From Ramlibacter tataouinensis TTB310 (GTDB lineage Bacteria; Pseudomonadota; Gammaproteobacteria; Burkholderiales; Burkholderiaceae_C), in the NCBI RefSeq assembly GCF_000215705.1, contig NC_015677.1, forward strand, positions 3,918,001-3,982,000: 64,000 nucleotides of DNA, given 5' to 3'. A program made the position numbers and the translations under genes. Each line of letters starts with the position of its first letter. The first letter of the stretch is position 1. Under the pieces are notes generated by a model. The model saw only the letters and a program-made list of their open reading frames with translations, was not told the origin of the DNA and ran no database searches. This document shows positions 8,773 to 18,247 of the stretch, piece by piece.

Positions 8773-9726
8773 TCAGACCGTGGCGCCGGCGTTGGGATCG
8801 TTGGGATCCCCTTCCTTCCTGGCCGGCGCCTTGACCAGGTCCTCGCGCTTGACGCCCAGCCACATGGCGATGGCAGCGGCGACGAACACCGAGGAGTAGA
8901 TGCCGAACAGGATGCCGATGGTCAGGGCCAGGGCGAAGTAATACAGGGTGGCGCCGCCGAACAGCAGCATGGACAGCACCATGATCTGGGTGGAGCCGTG
9001 CGTGATGATGGTGCGGCTGATGGTGGAGGTGATGGCGTTGTCGATGATCTCCACCGTGCTCATCTTGCGGTAGCGGCGGAAGTTCTCTCGGATGCGGTCG
9101 AAGATGACCACGGACTCGTTGACCGAGTAGCCCAGCACCGCCAGCACCGCCGCCAGCACCGCCAGCGAGAACTCCCACTGGAAGAAGGCGAAGAAGCCCA
9201 GGATGATGATCACGTCGTGCAGGTTGGCGACGATGGCCGCCACCGCGAACTTCCACTCGAAGCGGAAGGCCAGGTAGATCATGATGCCCACCACCACCAT
9301 GGCCAGCGCCTTGAGGCCGTCGGCGGCCAGCTCCTCGCCGACCTGGGGCCCGACGAACTCGGTGCGCCGCAGCGACACGCTGGGGTCCGTGGTCCGCAGC
9401 GCGCCGAGCACCTGCTCGCTCTGTTGTGCGGAACTCACGCCTTTCTGGGCCGGCAGCCGGATCATCACGTCGCGCGCGGTGCCGAAGTTCTGCACCTGCA
9501 CGTCCGAGTAGCCCAGCCCCGCGATCGTCTGGCGGATGCGCTCGACGTCGGCGGCCTGGGCGTAGCCCACCTGCATCACGGTGCCGCCGGTGAACTCCAC
9601 CGAGAGGTGCAGGCCCCGGGTGACCAGGAAGAAGACCGCGGCGGCGAAGGTCAGGAACGAGATGATGTTGAACACCATCGCGTGCCGCATGAACGGGATG
9701 TCCCGACGGATCTTGAAGAATTCCAT
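8773..9726 (-). CDS. secF: Protein translocase subunit SecF
   Basis: 317 residues. Six membrane segments with a periplasmic P1 loop after the first, and the family signatures LSVEFTGGTVMQVGY and LGYSVNESVVIFDRIREN. It works with SecD in the cytoplasmic membrane, using the proton gradient to help pull exported proteins out of SecYEG. It starts 4 bp after the secD stop on the same strand. It carries an extended C-terminal tail of about 20 residues (ARKEGDPNDPNAGATV). Confidence 0.97.
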   Translation of the reverse strand: MEFFKIRRDIPFMRHAMVFNIISFLTFAAAVFFLVTRGLHLSVEFTGGTVMQVGYAQAADVERIRQTIAGLGYSDVQVQNFGTARDVMIRLPAQKGVSSAQQSEQVLGALRTTDPSVSLRRTEFVGPQVGEELAADGLKALAMVVVGIMIYLAFRFEWKFAVAAIVANLHDVIIILGFFAFFQWEFSLAVLAAVLAVLGYSVNESVVIFDRIRENFRRYRKMSTVEIIDNAITSTISRTIITHGSTQIMVLSMLLFGGATLYYFALALTIGILFGIYSSVFVAAAIAMWLGVKREDLVKAPARKEGDPNDPNAGATV

Positions 9727-9730
9727 GTCG

Positions 9731-11617
9731 TCAGCGGCCCTCAGCCTTGGTTATAGCGCCATCCGCGCCCGGCCGCCAGACCGTGCCGATGGAGACCGAC
9801 TTGAGCTTCTTCTGGCGGCCGTACCACAGGTTGACCAGCCCGCGCGAGAAGAACACGGCCGAGAACATGGAGGTCAGGATGCCGATCACGTGCACCACGG
9901 CGAAGCCGCGCACCGGCCCGGAGCCGAAGGCCAGCAGGGCGACGCCGGCGATCAGGGTGGTGATGTTGGAGTCCAGGATGGTGGCCCAGGCTCGGTCGTA
10001 GCCGGCATGGATGGCCGCCTGCGGCGAGACGCCGTTGCGCAGCTCCTCGCGCACCCGCTCGTTGATCAGCACGTTGGAGTCGATCGCCATGCCCAGCGCC
10101 AGCGCCATCGCGGCCATGCCCGGCAGCGTCAGGGTGGCCTGCAGCATGGACAGGATGGCCACCAGCAGCAGCAGGTTGACGGCCAGCGCCAGCCCGGAGA
10201 ACAGGCCGAACAGCGCGTAGTAGACGGCCATGAACGCGACGATGGCGGCGAAGCCCCAGGCCACGCTGTGGAAGCCCTTGGCGATGTTCTCGGCGCCCAG
10301 CGTCGGCCCGATGGTGAGCTCCTCGATGATCTCCATGGGCGCGGCCAGCGAGCCGGCGCGCAGCAGCAGGGCCAGGTCGTTGGCCTCGTTCACCGTCATC
10401 GAGCCCGAGATCTGGAACCGGTTGCCCAGCTCGCTCTGGATCACCGGCGCCGTGAGCACCTCGCCGCGGCCCTTCTCGAACAGCAGGATGGCCATGCGCT
10501 TGCCCACGTTCTCGCGGCTGGTGTCGCGCATGATGCGGCCGCCCTTGGCGTCCACCGTGAGGTCCACCTTGGGCTGCTGGGTCTGGGAATCGAAGCCCGG
10601 CTGGGCGTCGGTCAGGCTGTCGCCGGTGAGGATGACCTGCTTCTTCACGATCACCGGCCGGCCGTCGCGCTCGAGGAAGCGCTCGGAGCCGAACGGCACC
10701 GGGCCGGTGCCCAGCTCGGCGGCCCGCGCCTCGGCGCTCTCGTCCACCAGGCGCATCTCCAGCGTGGCGGTGCGCCCCAGGATGTCCTTGGCCTTGGCCG
10801 TGTCCTGCACGCCGGGCAGCTGCACCACGATGCGGTCCAGGCCCTGCTGCTGGATTACCGGCTCGGCCACGCCCAGTTCGTTGATGCGGTTGTGCAGCGT
10901 CAGGATGTTCTGCTTGAGGGCCTGCTCCTGCACCCGCCGGGCCGCCTCGGGCCGGATGGTCGCGGTCAGCAGGTAGTCGGTGCCGGCGGTCGACTCGGCC
11001 ACCTGCAGGTCCGGGAACTGGTCGGCGACCACGCGGCGTGCCGCCTCCATCGACTGGCCGTCGCGAAAGCGCACCTGCACGGCCTGGCCATCACGGCTGA
11101 TGCCGGCATGCCGGATGTTGGCCTCGCGCAGCTGGGTGCGCAGGTCGCCGGCGAAGGACTCGGCCTTCTTGGTCAGCGCGCCCTGCATGTCCACCTGCAG
11201 CATGAAATGCACGCCGCCGCGCAGGTCCAGGCCCAGGTACATGGGCGCGGCGCCCAGGGCCGACAGCCAGCGCGGCGAGGCCGACAGCAGGTTCAGCGCC
11301 ACCACGTAGGGCGGGTCGGCAGGGTCGGGCACCAAAGCCTTCTGCAGCGCGTCGCGGGCGCGCAGCTGCGTGTCGGTGCTGTCCAGGCGCACCTTGACGG
11401 AGCTGGCGTCCAGGGTGGTGCTCTCGGGCTGGATGCCCGCGGCCGACAGCGCCTGCTCGACCCGCGCCAGCGTGGTCGCGTCCACCTTCACGGTGGCTTT
11501 GGCCGAGGACACCTGCACCGCCGGGGCCTCGCCGAAGAAATTGGGCAGCGTGTAGACGATGCCCACCAGCAGCGCGATCACCAGGATCGCGTACTTCCAA
11601 AGGGGATACCGGTTCAT
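9731..11617 (-). CDS. secD: Protein translocase subunit SecD
   Basis: 628 residues from ATG 11617 (MNRYPLWKYAILVIALLVGIVY). The first membrane helix is followed by the large periplasmic P1/P4 region with the LGLDLRGGVHFMLQVDM signature, then five C-terminal helices including the MALALGMAIDSNVLINERVREE proton-path segment. It is the partner of SecF and YajC in the auxiliary translocase complex. The yajC-secD spacer of about 70 bp contains a tandem heptamer repeat (listed separately). Confidence 0.97.
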   Translation of the reverse strand: MNRYPLWKYAILVIALLVGIVYTLPNFFGEAPAVQVSSAKATVKVDATTLARVEQALSAAGIQPESTTLDASSVKVRLDSTDTQLRARDALQKALVPDPADPPYVVALNLLSASPRWLSALGAAPMYLGLDLRGGVHFMLQVDMQGALTKKAESFAGDLRTQLREANIRHAGISRDGQAVQVRFRDGQSMEAARRVVADQFPDLQVAESTAGTDYLLTATIRPEAARRVQEQALKQNILTLHNRINELGVAEPVIQQQGLDRIVVQLPGVQDTAKAKDILGRTATLEMRLVDESAEARAAELGTGPVPFGSERFLERDGRPVIVKKQVILTGDSLTDAQPGFDSQTQQPKVDLTVDAKGGRIMRDTSRENVGKRMAILLFEKGRGEVLTAPVIQSELGNRFQISGSMTVNEANDLALLLRAGSLAAPMEIIEELTIGPTLGAENIAKGFHSVAWGFAAIVAFMAVYYALFGLFSGLALAVNLLLLVAILSMLQATLTLPGMAAMALALGMAIDSNVLINERVREELRNGVSPQAAIHAGYDRAWATILDSNITTLIAGVALLAFGSGPVRGFAVVHVIGILTSMFSAVFFSRGLVNLWYGRQKKLKSVSIGTVWRPGADGAITKAEGR

Positions 11618-11666
11618 CGGGGGGAGGTCGAAGATGTGAAGGACGCGCGCTGCGCAGCAGCGGCGC

Positions 11667-11683
11667 TGACACCTTCTGACACC
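11667..11683 (-). repeat. Tandem GGTGTCA heptamers between yajC and secD
   Basis: Read on the minus strand, GGTGTCA occurs twice with a 10-base period. A similar pair (period 11) lies at 14-31, just downstream of azlD. They are short direct repeats in non-coding DNA; their role is unknown. Confidence 0.4.
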
Positions 11684-11688
11684 TTCTC

Positions 11689-12018
11689 TTACTTGATGGT
11701 TCCCTTGGGCAGGACCTGCACCACGGCGCTGCGCTGCACCTGGATCTCCACCCCGTTGGCGATCTCCACCCCCAGGTAGGTGTCGCCCAGCTTGGTGACG
11801 CGGCCCAGCACGCCGCCGGCCGTGGCCACCTCGTCGCCCTTGGCCAGCGCTTCGATCATGGCCCGGTGCTCCTTCTGCCGCTTCATCTGCGGGCGGATCA
11901 TCACGAAATACAGCACCACGAACATCAGCACCAGCGGCAGCATGCTCATGAGCGAGGACTGCATGTCGCCGCCGGCGGCGGCCGGGGCGGTCTGGGCAAA
12001 GGCGGAGGAGATCAGCAC
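11689..12018 (-). CDS. yajC: Preprotein translocase subunit YajC
   Basis: 109 residues with one N-terminal membrane helix (SMLPLVLMFVVLYFVMIRPQ) followed by the conserved RPQMKRQKEHRAMIEALAKGDEV. I chose the GTG at 12018 (then LISSAFAQTAPAAAGG, a typical YajC opening in this group) because GGAG lies 6 bases upstream. The frame stays open for a further 36 codons, but that extension has no family character. YajC associates with SecDF, encoded immediately downstream. Confidence 0.92.
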   Translation of the reverse strand: MLISSAFAQTAPAAAGGDMQSSLMSMLPLVLMFVVLYFVMIRPQMKRQKEHRAMIEALAKGDEVATAGGVLGRVTKLGDTYLGVEIANGVEIQVQRSAVVQVLPKGTIK

Positions 12019-12062
12019 GGGGGCTCCAGCAGAAGTTGTCGTCGTAAAGCGGCGACCGCCCA

Positions 12063-12106
12063 CGCCGAAGCCAGGCTTCGGCGCCGGACGGAAGAGAAAG
12101 ATTGTA
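12063..12106 (-). promoter_or_regulatory. Candidate yajC-secDF promoter and leader hairpin
   Basis: On the minus strand, TACAAT (12101-12106) is a good -10 hexamer, though no clear -35 is seen. About 20 bases further on is a perfect 10-bp stem around a single base (12063-12083, CGCCGAAGCC/GGCTTCGGCG) lying roughly 45 bases before the yajC GTG. It has no T-tract on either strand, so it is not a rho-independent terminator. It may structure the 5' leader of the Sec operon mRNA. Confidence 0.35.
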
Positions 12107-12165
12107 TGCGGGCGCCCGGACACCACGCCCCTGCATCCCTCAGGGGCAAGGGGCCGGGCGCCCCC

Positions 12166-15100
12166 TCAGGCCGCCAGCCGCGCCTCGCGCGGGGCGCGCC
12201 ACTGCTGCATCAGGGCGGACCAGCGGACCCGCGCCGGCGCCAGGTGGCGCTCCTTCACATGCCCGAAGCCGCGGATCTGCTCCGGAACGCGCGCGATCTC
12301 GACGGCCAGCGCGTGGTTGCCGGCGTCCAGCGAGGCCAGCAGCTCGTCGATGCAGGCGCGGTACTCGGCGATCAGCGCGCGCTCGGTGCGCCGCTCGGAG
12401 GTGGCGCCGAACGGGTCCAGCGCGGTGCCGCGCAGGCCGCGCAGCTTGGCCAGGATGCGGAAGCCCAGGCCCATGGCCGGCCCGTACTTGCGCTTGACCA
12501 GCTCGCCCTTGGCGTTGCGCCGGGCCAGCAGGGGCGGCGCCAGGTGGTAGTTCACCCGCCAGTCGCCCTCGAACTGCGCGGCGATGCGCTCCCGGAAGCC
12601 GGTTTCGGTGTGCAGCCGCGCGACCTCGTACTCGTCCTTGTAGGCCATCAGCTTGAACAGGTTGCGCGCCACCGCCTCGGCCAGGGACGCCTTGCCCAGC
12701 GGCGCCTCGGCGGCGCGCACCTTCTCGACGAAGGCCGAGTAGGCCTGCGAATACGCCGCGTTCTGGTAGGCGGTGAGGAACTCGACGCGGCGGGCGATCA
12801 CGCTGTCCAGCGTCTCGCGCTTCTTGAACTCGACCACCTGCGCGGGGGCCAGCAGCTTCTCGACGCTGGCGGGGTCGTGCGCGGCGCGCCGGCCCCAGGC
12901 AAAGGCGGCCTTGTTGGCCTCGACCGCCACCCCGTTGAGCTCGATGGCGCGCATCAGCGCCGCCAGGCCCAGCGGGACCCAGCCCTTCTGCCAGGCATAC
13001 CCCAGCATCATGGGGTTGGTGTACAGGCTGTCGCCCATCAGCCGGGTGGCCGCCAGGTCGGCGTTGAAGGCCGACAGGCCCTGCGGCCCGACCGCCCGGG
13101 CGACCTCGGCCGCGCAGGCGTCCGCGGGGTTGGCCCATTCGGTGTTGCGCACGAAGGCGGCGGTGGGCGTGCTGTGGGCGTTGAGCGCCACGCGCGTGCG
13201 GCCTTCGCGCATGCGAAGCACGGTTTCCTTGCCGGCCGCGACGATGGGGTCGCAGCCGATCACCAGGTCAGCACCGGCCATGCCGACGCGGGTGGTGCGG
13301 ATGTCCTCGGCGCTGTCGCCGATCAGCACATGGCTCCAGGTCGCGCCGCCCTTCTGGGCCAGGCCCGCCGCATCCTGCGTGACGATGCCCCGGCCCTCGA
13401 TGTGGGCCGCCATGCCCAGCAGCTGGCCGATGGTGATCACGCCGGTGCCGCCCACCCCGGCGACCACGATGCCGTAGGCGCCGTGCGTCGCCGGCAGCGC
13501 CGGCTCGGGCAGCTCGCCCAGGGACTGCGGCGACGGCGCCTGCTCCCCGCCCTTGGCTTTCTTCTTCAACTGCCCGCCCTCGATGGTGACGAAGCTGGGG
13601 CAGAAGCCCTTGAGGCAGCTGGTGTCCTTGTTGCAGGTGCTCTGGTTGATGGTGCGCTTGCGGCCGAACTCGGTTTCCAGCGGCTCCACCGACAGGCAGT
13701 TGGACTGCACGCCGCAGTCGCCGCAGCCCTCGCACACCAGGTCGTTGATCATCACCCGTACGGCCGGGTCGACCATGCTGCCGCGCTTGCGGCGCCGGCG
13801 CTTCTCGGTGGCGCAGGTCTGGTCGTAGACGATGGCGGTGGTGCCCGGGATCTCGCGGAATTCGCGCTGGATGCGGTCCAGCTCGTCGCGGTGGAACACC
13901 TCGACCCCGGCCGGCAGCTTGGCCACGGCGTACTTTTCGGGCTCGTCGGTCACGATCACCTGCCGGGCCACGCTCTCGGCCTGCAGGCTGTGCACGATCT
14001 GGATCACCGAGTGGCCCTCGGGCCGCTCGCCCACCTGCTGGCCGCCAGTCATGGCCACCGCGTCGTTGTAGAGGATCTTGTAGGTGATGTTCACGCCGGC
14101 GGCGATGGATTGGCGGATCGCCAGCAGGCCGCTGTGGAAGTAGGTGCCGTCGCCCAGGTTGGCGAACACGTGCTTCTCGTGGGTGAAGGGCTGCTGGCCC
14201 ACCCAGGGCACGCCCTCGCCGCCCATCTGGGTGAAGCCCAGCGTGGCCCGGTCCATCCAGGTGGCCATGAAATGGCAGCCGATGCCGGCCATGGCGCGCG
14301 AGCCTTCGGGCACCACGGTGGAGGTGTTGTGCGGGCAGCCCGAGCAGAACCAGGGCTGGCGGTCGGCCTTGACCTCCAGCGCCTGCATGGCGCGCTCCTT
14401 GGCCTGCAGGATGGCCAGCTGCGCGTCCATGCGCGCCGCCAGGGCGCCGTCCACGCCCAGCTTCTTCAGGCGCTGCGCGATGGCGCGGGCGATCAGGGCC
14501 GGCGACAGGTCGGCGTTGGCGCGCAGCAGGGTGTTGCCCGTGGGGTTGGGCATGGACCATTCGCCCCCCGAATAGTCGCCCTCGACCTCGTTGAACTTGC
14601 CCAGCACCTGGGGCCGCACGTCGGGACGCCAGTTGTAGAGCTCCTCCTTGAGCTGGTATTCGATGACCTGGCGCTTCTCCTCGACCACCAGGATCTCGCG
14701 CAGCCCGGTGGCGAACTCGCGGGTGGTCTGCGCCTCCAGCGGCCAGACCACGGCCACCTTGTGCAGGCGGATGCCGATCCGCCGGCAGGTGTCGTCGTCC
14801 AGGCCCAGGTCGGCCAGGGCCTGGCGGGTGTCGTTGTAGGCCTTGCCGCTGGCGATCAGGCCGAAGCGGTCGTTCGGCCCCTCGACCACGTTGTGGTTCA
14901 GGCGGTTGGCGCGGATGTAGGCCAGGGCGGCATACCACTTGTAGTCGAACAGGCGCGCCTCCTGCTCCAGCGCGGTGTCGGGCCAGCGGATGTGCACCCC
15001 GCCCGGCGGCATGTGGAAGTCCTCGGGCAGCCGGATGCGCACCCGCTCGGGATCGATCATGGCGCTGGCGCTGGACTCCACGATCTCCTGGATGGTCTTC

Positions 15101-15732
15101 ATGCCGGTCCACACGCCGGCATAGCGGCTCATCGCGAAGGCGTGCAGGCCCAGGTCCAGGATCTCCTGCACCGAGGCCGGGAAGAACACCGGCAGGCCGC
15201 AGGCCTTGAAGATGTGGTCGCTCTGGTGCGCCGCGGTCGAGCTCTTGGCCACGTGGTCGTCGCCGGCCACCGCGATCACGCCGCCCCAGGGCGTGGTGCC
15301 GGCCATGTTGGCGTGCTTGAACACGTCCGAGCAGCGGTCCACGCCGGGCCCCTTGCCGTACCAGATGCCGAACACGCCGTCGAACTTCTGCTGCGCCCCG
15401 GGGGCGAAGCCCAGCTGCTGCGTGCCCCACAGCGCGGTGGCCGCCAGCTCCTCGTTGACACCGGGCTGGAACACGATGTTCTGGGCCTGCAGGTAGGACT
15501 TGGCCTTCCACAGCGCCTGGTCGTAGCCGCCCAGGGGCGAGCCCCGGTAGCCGCTGATGAAGCCCGCCGTGTTCCTGCCCACCAGCGCGTCGCGCTGGCG
15601 CTGCAGCATCGGCAGCTTGACCAAGGCCTGCACCCCGCTCATGAAGGCCCGCCCGTGGTCCAGCGAGTACTTGTCGTCCAGCGTGACGGTTTCGAGCGCC
15701 TGGCGGATGTGCTCGGGCAGCGGTGCGTTCAT
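12166..15732 (-). CDS. Fused indolepyruvate ferredoxin oxidoreductase
   Basis: 1188 residues. This single-chain enzyme combines the IorA-like TPP-binding alpha part and the IorB-like gamma part, oxidatively decarboxylating aryl-2-oxo acids such as indolepyruvate to acyl-CoA. Visible parts: the N-terminal pyrimidine-binding region (RNTAGFISGYRGSPLGGYD), the TPP site (FANLGDGTYFHSG), a cysteine cluster for Fe-S (VCEGCGDCGVQSNC ... CNKDTSCLKGFC, about 640-690), and the gamma-domain GVGGTGVITIGQ. It probably functions in aromatic or branched amino acid catabolism. AGGAG precedes the ATG, and a TACACT -10 candidate lies at 15778-15783. Exact substrate not determinable. Confidence 0.93.
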   Translation of the reverse strand: MNAPLPEHIRQALETVTLDDKYSLDHGRAFMSGVQALVKLPMLQRQRDALVGRNTAGFISGYRGSPLGGYDQALWKAKSYLQAQNIVFQPGVNEELAATALWGTQQLGFAPGAQQKFDGVFGIWYGKGPGVDRCSDVFKHANMAGTTPWGGVIAVAGDDHVAKSSTAAHQSDHIFKACGLPVFFPASVQEILDLGLHAFAMSRYAGVWTGMKTIQEIVESSASAMIDPERVRIRLPEDFHMPPGGVHIRWPDTALEQEARLFDYKWYAALAYIRANRLNHNVVEGPNDRFGLIASGKAYNDTRQALADLGLDDDTCRRIGIRLHKVAVVWPLEAQTTREFATGLREILVVEEKRQVIEYQLKEELYNWRPDVRPQVLGKFNEVEGDYSGGEWSMPNPTGNTLLRANADLSPALIARAIAQRLKKLGVDGALAARMDAQLAILQAKERAMQALEVKADRQPWFCSGCPHNTSTVVPEGSRAMAGIGCHFMATWMDRATLGFTQMGGEGVPWVGQQPFTHEKHVFANLGDGTYFHSGLLAIRQSIAAGVNITYKILYNDAVAMTGGQQVGERPEGHSVIQIVHSLQAESVARQVIVTDEPEKYAVAKLPAGVEVFHRDELDRIQREFREIPGTTAIVYDQTCATEKRRRRKRGSMVDPAVRVMINDLVCEGCGDCGVQSNCLSVEPLETEFGRKRTINQSTCNKDTSCLKGFCPSFVTIEGGQLKKKAKGGEQAPSPQSLGELPEPALPATHGAYGIVVAGVGGTGVITIGQLLGMAAHIEGRGIVTQDAAGLAQKGGATWSHVLIGDSAEDIRTTRVGMAGADLVIGCDPIVAAGKETVLRMREGRTRVALNAHSTPTAAFVRNTEWANPADACAAEVARAVGPQGLSAFNADLAATRLMGDSLYTNPMMLGYAWQKGWVPLGLAALMRAIELNGVAVEANKAAFAWGRRAAHDPASVEKLLAPAQVVEFKKRETLDSVIARRVEFLTAYQNAAYSQAYSAFVEKVRAAEAPLGKASLAEAVARNLFKLMAYKDEYEVARLHTETGFRERIAAQFEGDWRVNYHLAPPLLARRNAKGELVKRKYGPAMGLGFRILAKLRGLRGTALDPFGATSERRTERALIAEYRACIDELLASLDAGNHALAVEIARVPEQIRGFGHVKERHLAPARVRWSALMQQWRAPREARLAA

Positions 15733-15800
15733 GAAGCCTTGTCTCCTGCGTCTGCGTGGGCTGCGTGCCCCGGGACGAGTGTAGGCCGGCCGCCGGCGAT

Positions 15801-15851
15801 ATGTCGTTGCTTTTGATGCCGGAAAGTGCCCGGTCAGAGCAATATCGTTGC
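15801..15851. promoter_or_regulatory. Direct repeat upstream of the indolepyruvate oxidoreductase gene
   Basis: ATGTCGTTGC at 15801-15810 and ATATCGTTGC at 15842-15851 match in 9 of 10 positions and are 41 bases apart, about four helical turns. They lie 20-70 bp upstream of the candidate -10 of the oxidoreductase gene, a suitable position for a regulator such as an Lrp/AsnC-type protein. The regulator identity is a guess. Confidence 0.3.
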
Positions 15852-15870
15852 GTTCACTTGCAGAAACCAG

Positions 15871-15904
15871 AAGAAGAAAGCCGGCTGAGGCCGGCTTTCT
15901 TCTT
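15871..15904 (-). terminator. Rho-independent terminator downstream of phoX
   Basis: A perfect 15-bp stem (AAGAAGAAAGCCGGC with its complement) closes a 4-base TGAG loop. On the minus strand the stem ends in TTTCTTCTTCT, giving a U-rich tail 17 bases after the phoX stop. The flanking A-rich arm makes it potentially bidirectional. Confidence 0.85.
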
Positions 15905-15920
15905 CAGGCTGCTCGTGCCG

Positions 15921-18191
15921 TCAGGACCTGTTGCGCAAGGCGGGGCCGTTGCCGCCGATCAGCGCGCCATCGTCGCGGGTGATCACCAGGGTGGCCGAGC
16001 GCGGGCGCTTGCCGAGGCCGTAACCGGCGTTCGATGGCCACTGGCTGGTGTACTTGGCGGGATCGTTCACGTCGGCCTTGCTGATCGACTCGCCGGGGTG
16101 CTGCACGTTGACGAAGATGGCCTTGCCGTCGGGGGTCTCGGTCACGCCGGTGATCTCGCAGTCGACCGGGCCGACCAGGAAACGCGCCAGCGTGGCTGCG
16201 GTCGGCTTGGCACCGACATGGGTCGTGACCTCTGCCGTCGTGCCGTCGGCCCGGGTGTAGTTCAGCGTCACCGGCTGGCCGTCGCCGACGCGGCCCGGCC
16301 GGCCGATCAGCATCATGCAGTTGGTCTCGTCGGTGTACGCGCCGTCGTCGGTCTGGATGAAGCACAGCCCGGTCTTGGGGCTGAACCACAGGCCGTCGGG
16401 GCTGGAGAAGTCCTGGTCGTCGTTCAGGCCGGACAGGTTCACGCGGGCCGGGTCGGCATCGGCCTCGGCGCCGAACAGGTAGATGTCCCAGGCGAAGCGC
16501 GTCGCCGCACCGCGGCCGCCGTCCTCGCGCAGGCGGATGATGTGGCCGTTGACGTTGCGCGCGCTGGCCGGTGCCTCGGTCGCGGCATCGTTGTAAGAGC
16601 GCGGATTGGCCGGGTCCACCGGCTGCTGGCTGCCTGTGGGGCTGACCTTGCGGTTGGCGTTGTTGGTCAGCGTGTAGTAGACCTCGCCGGTCACCGGATG
16701 CACCGCACACCATTCGGGCCGGTCCATCCTGGTGGCTCCGACCGCGTCGGCGGCCAGGCGGGCGTTGACCACCACGTCGGCCTGGTTGGCGAAGGCATAG
16801 GCGGCGTAGCCGGCGACGGCCGGGTTGGCCATGCTCAGCTCGATCCACTCCCCCGTCCCGTCGCCGGCGAACTTGGCCACATACAGCTTGCCCTCGTCCA
16901 GGTACTTGTCGCCGGTGGTGATCCGGTTGGCGGGTTCGGCGTCGGCCGGGTTCCAGGGCATCTTGCTCACGAACTTGTACATGTACTCGCCCTGCGAGTC
17001 GTCGCCCATGTAGACGGCCAGCGGCTGGCCCGGCGCGCGCAGGCCGAAGGCCGCGCTCTCATGGGCGAAGCGGCCCAGCGCGGTGCGCTTGCGGATGGCG
17101 ACGTTCTTGTCGTAGGGGTCGATCTCGACGATGTAGCCGTAGGTGTTGAGCTCGTTGCGGTAGTCTTCCGCGGGCCCGGCGCCCACCTGCGAGATGTTCC
17201 AGCGCGCATACTTGTCGTCCGTGCCGGCGGTCTCCCAGCGATGGCGGCTGGCACTGCCGGCATTGCGGCCGCTGCGGCGCAGCGAGACGACGCTCTTGGC
17301 CATGGGCCCGCCCCGCGCGGCATCGTCCCCGCCGGAGCGGGTGAAGTAGCCGGCCCAGTTCTCCTCCCCGGTCAGGAAGGTACCCCAGGGCGTGTAGCCG
17401 GTGCCGCAGTTGTTGATGGTGCCGCGGCAAGTGGTGCCGTCGGGCGAGTACCGGGTGACCATCAGGCCGTCGCCGCGGGCGGGCCCGTGGATCTGCATCG
17501 GCGTGAGCGGGGTGACGCGGCGGTTGTACCGCGAGCCCCTGTCGTAAGCGAAGGACTGGCCCCTGCGCTGCACCTCGGCCACCGACACGCCGTGGGCGGC
17601 GATCTCCTTGTCCACCTCGGCCACCGGGCGGCCGGCCGTCGCCGTGGCCGCCGTGACGCCGTTGGCATGCAGGAACTGGTCGACCAGGGCCTCGTGGTTC
17701 ATCACCAGCAGGCCGCGCTTGGACCCGTTGGGGTCGCGGGCGGTGCCGGTGGCGTTCAGGCCGAAGTACTCCATGCCGTCATGCTGGTCGCCGGCGCGGT
17801 GCTCGAAGTCGGTGTCCGTGCCGTCGTTGAGGTACTCCGGGACGGTGGCCGCGAGGGGGTCCCCGGTGGCATAGATCGGCGTGGCGGTGTAGCCGCGCGG
17901 CACCAGCACCGCATCGGCCTTGCTCTTGGGCACCGGCTGGAAATTCAGCGTCAAGGCCTTGGACTGGACGTCGGCGGCCGCGACATCGGCCGCCTCGGCC
18001 ACGTCGGAAGCGCCGCCGCAGGCCGCCAGCACCGCGGCACCCGCGCTGCCGACGCCGACGCGCAGCAGGTTGCGCCGCGACAGGCGGGCTTCGACGATGT
18101 CGTTGAGCGAGGGGTTCCCGCTGGTGTTGCAGTTGTCCTCGTCGCCGTTGCCGGCCAGGGCCATCTGTTCGGGATGGGTGTTCGCGTTCAT
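15921..18191 (-). CDS. phoX: PhoX-family alkaline phosphatase (DUF839), Tat-exported
   Basis: 756 residues. The N-terminus carries a twin-arginine signal, SRRNLL at 38-43, followed by a hydrophobic stretch ending LAACGG, so the protein should be exported folded and possibly lipidated. The body shows the PhoX/DUF839 pattern (RGLLVMNHEALVDQFLH, TPWGTFLTGEENWAGYF, MDRPEWCAVHPVTGEVYYTLTNN, SPDGLWFSPKTGLCFIQTDDG). PhoX enzymes are calcium- and iron-dependent phosphomonoesterases induced by phosphate starvation. A Pho-box-like triplet lies upstream and a strong terminator downstream, making this a monocistronic unit. ATG 18191 has GAGAAAGA upstream. Confidence 0.9.
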   Translation of the reverse strand: MNANTHPEQMALAGNGDEDNCNTSGNPSLNDIVEARLSRRNLLRVGVGSAGAAVLAACGGASDVAEAADVAAADVQSKALTLNFQPVPKSKADAVLVPRGYTATPIYATGDPLAATVPEYLNDGTDTDFEHRAGDQHDGMEYFGLNATGTARDPNGSKRGLLVMNHEALVDQFLHANGVTAATATAGRPVAEVDKEIAAHGVSVAEVQRRGQSFAYDRGSRYNRRVTPLTPMQIHGPARGDGLMVTRYSPDGTTCRGTINNCGTGYTPWGTFLTGEENWAGYFTRSGGDDAARGGPMAKSVVSLRRSGRNAGSASRHRWETAGTDDKYARWNISQVGAGPAEDYRNELNTYGYIVEIDPYDKNVAIRKRTALGRFAHESAAFGLRAPGQPLAVYMGDDSQGEYMYKFVSKMPWNPADAEPANRITTGDKYLDEGKLYVAKFAGDGTGEWIELSMANPAVAGYAAYAFANQADVVVNARLAADAVGATRMDRPEWCAVHPVTGEVYYTLTNNANRKVSPTGSQQPVDPANPRSYNDAATEAPASARNVNGHIIRLREDGGRGAATRFAWDIYLFGAEADADPARVNLSGLNDDQDFSSPDGLWFSPKTGLCFIQTDDGAYTDETNCMMLIGRPGRVGDGQPVTLNYTRADGTTAEVTTHVGAKPTAATLARFLVGPVDCEITGVTETPDGKAIFVNVQHPGESISKADVNDPAKYTSQWPSNAGYGLGKRPRSATLVITRDDGALIGGNGPALRNRS

Positions 18192-18247
18192 GAAGAAGTC
18201 TTTCTCGTTGCGTCGTTGCGAAAACGAGGCGAGCGTAGAAAGACTGT

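Noticed and set aside
12063..12083. Perfect hairpin as a rho-independent terminator of the oxidoreductase gene
   Set aside because: No T-rich run follows it on either strand.
11866..15816. A 1316-codon plus-strand open frame opposite the indolepyruvate oxidoreductase
   Set aside because: Its translation is rich in H, Q, G, A and R with no domain character, typical of the antisense of a GC-rich gene.
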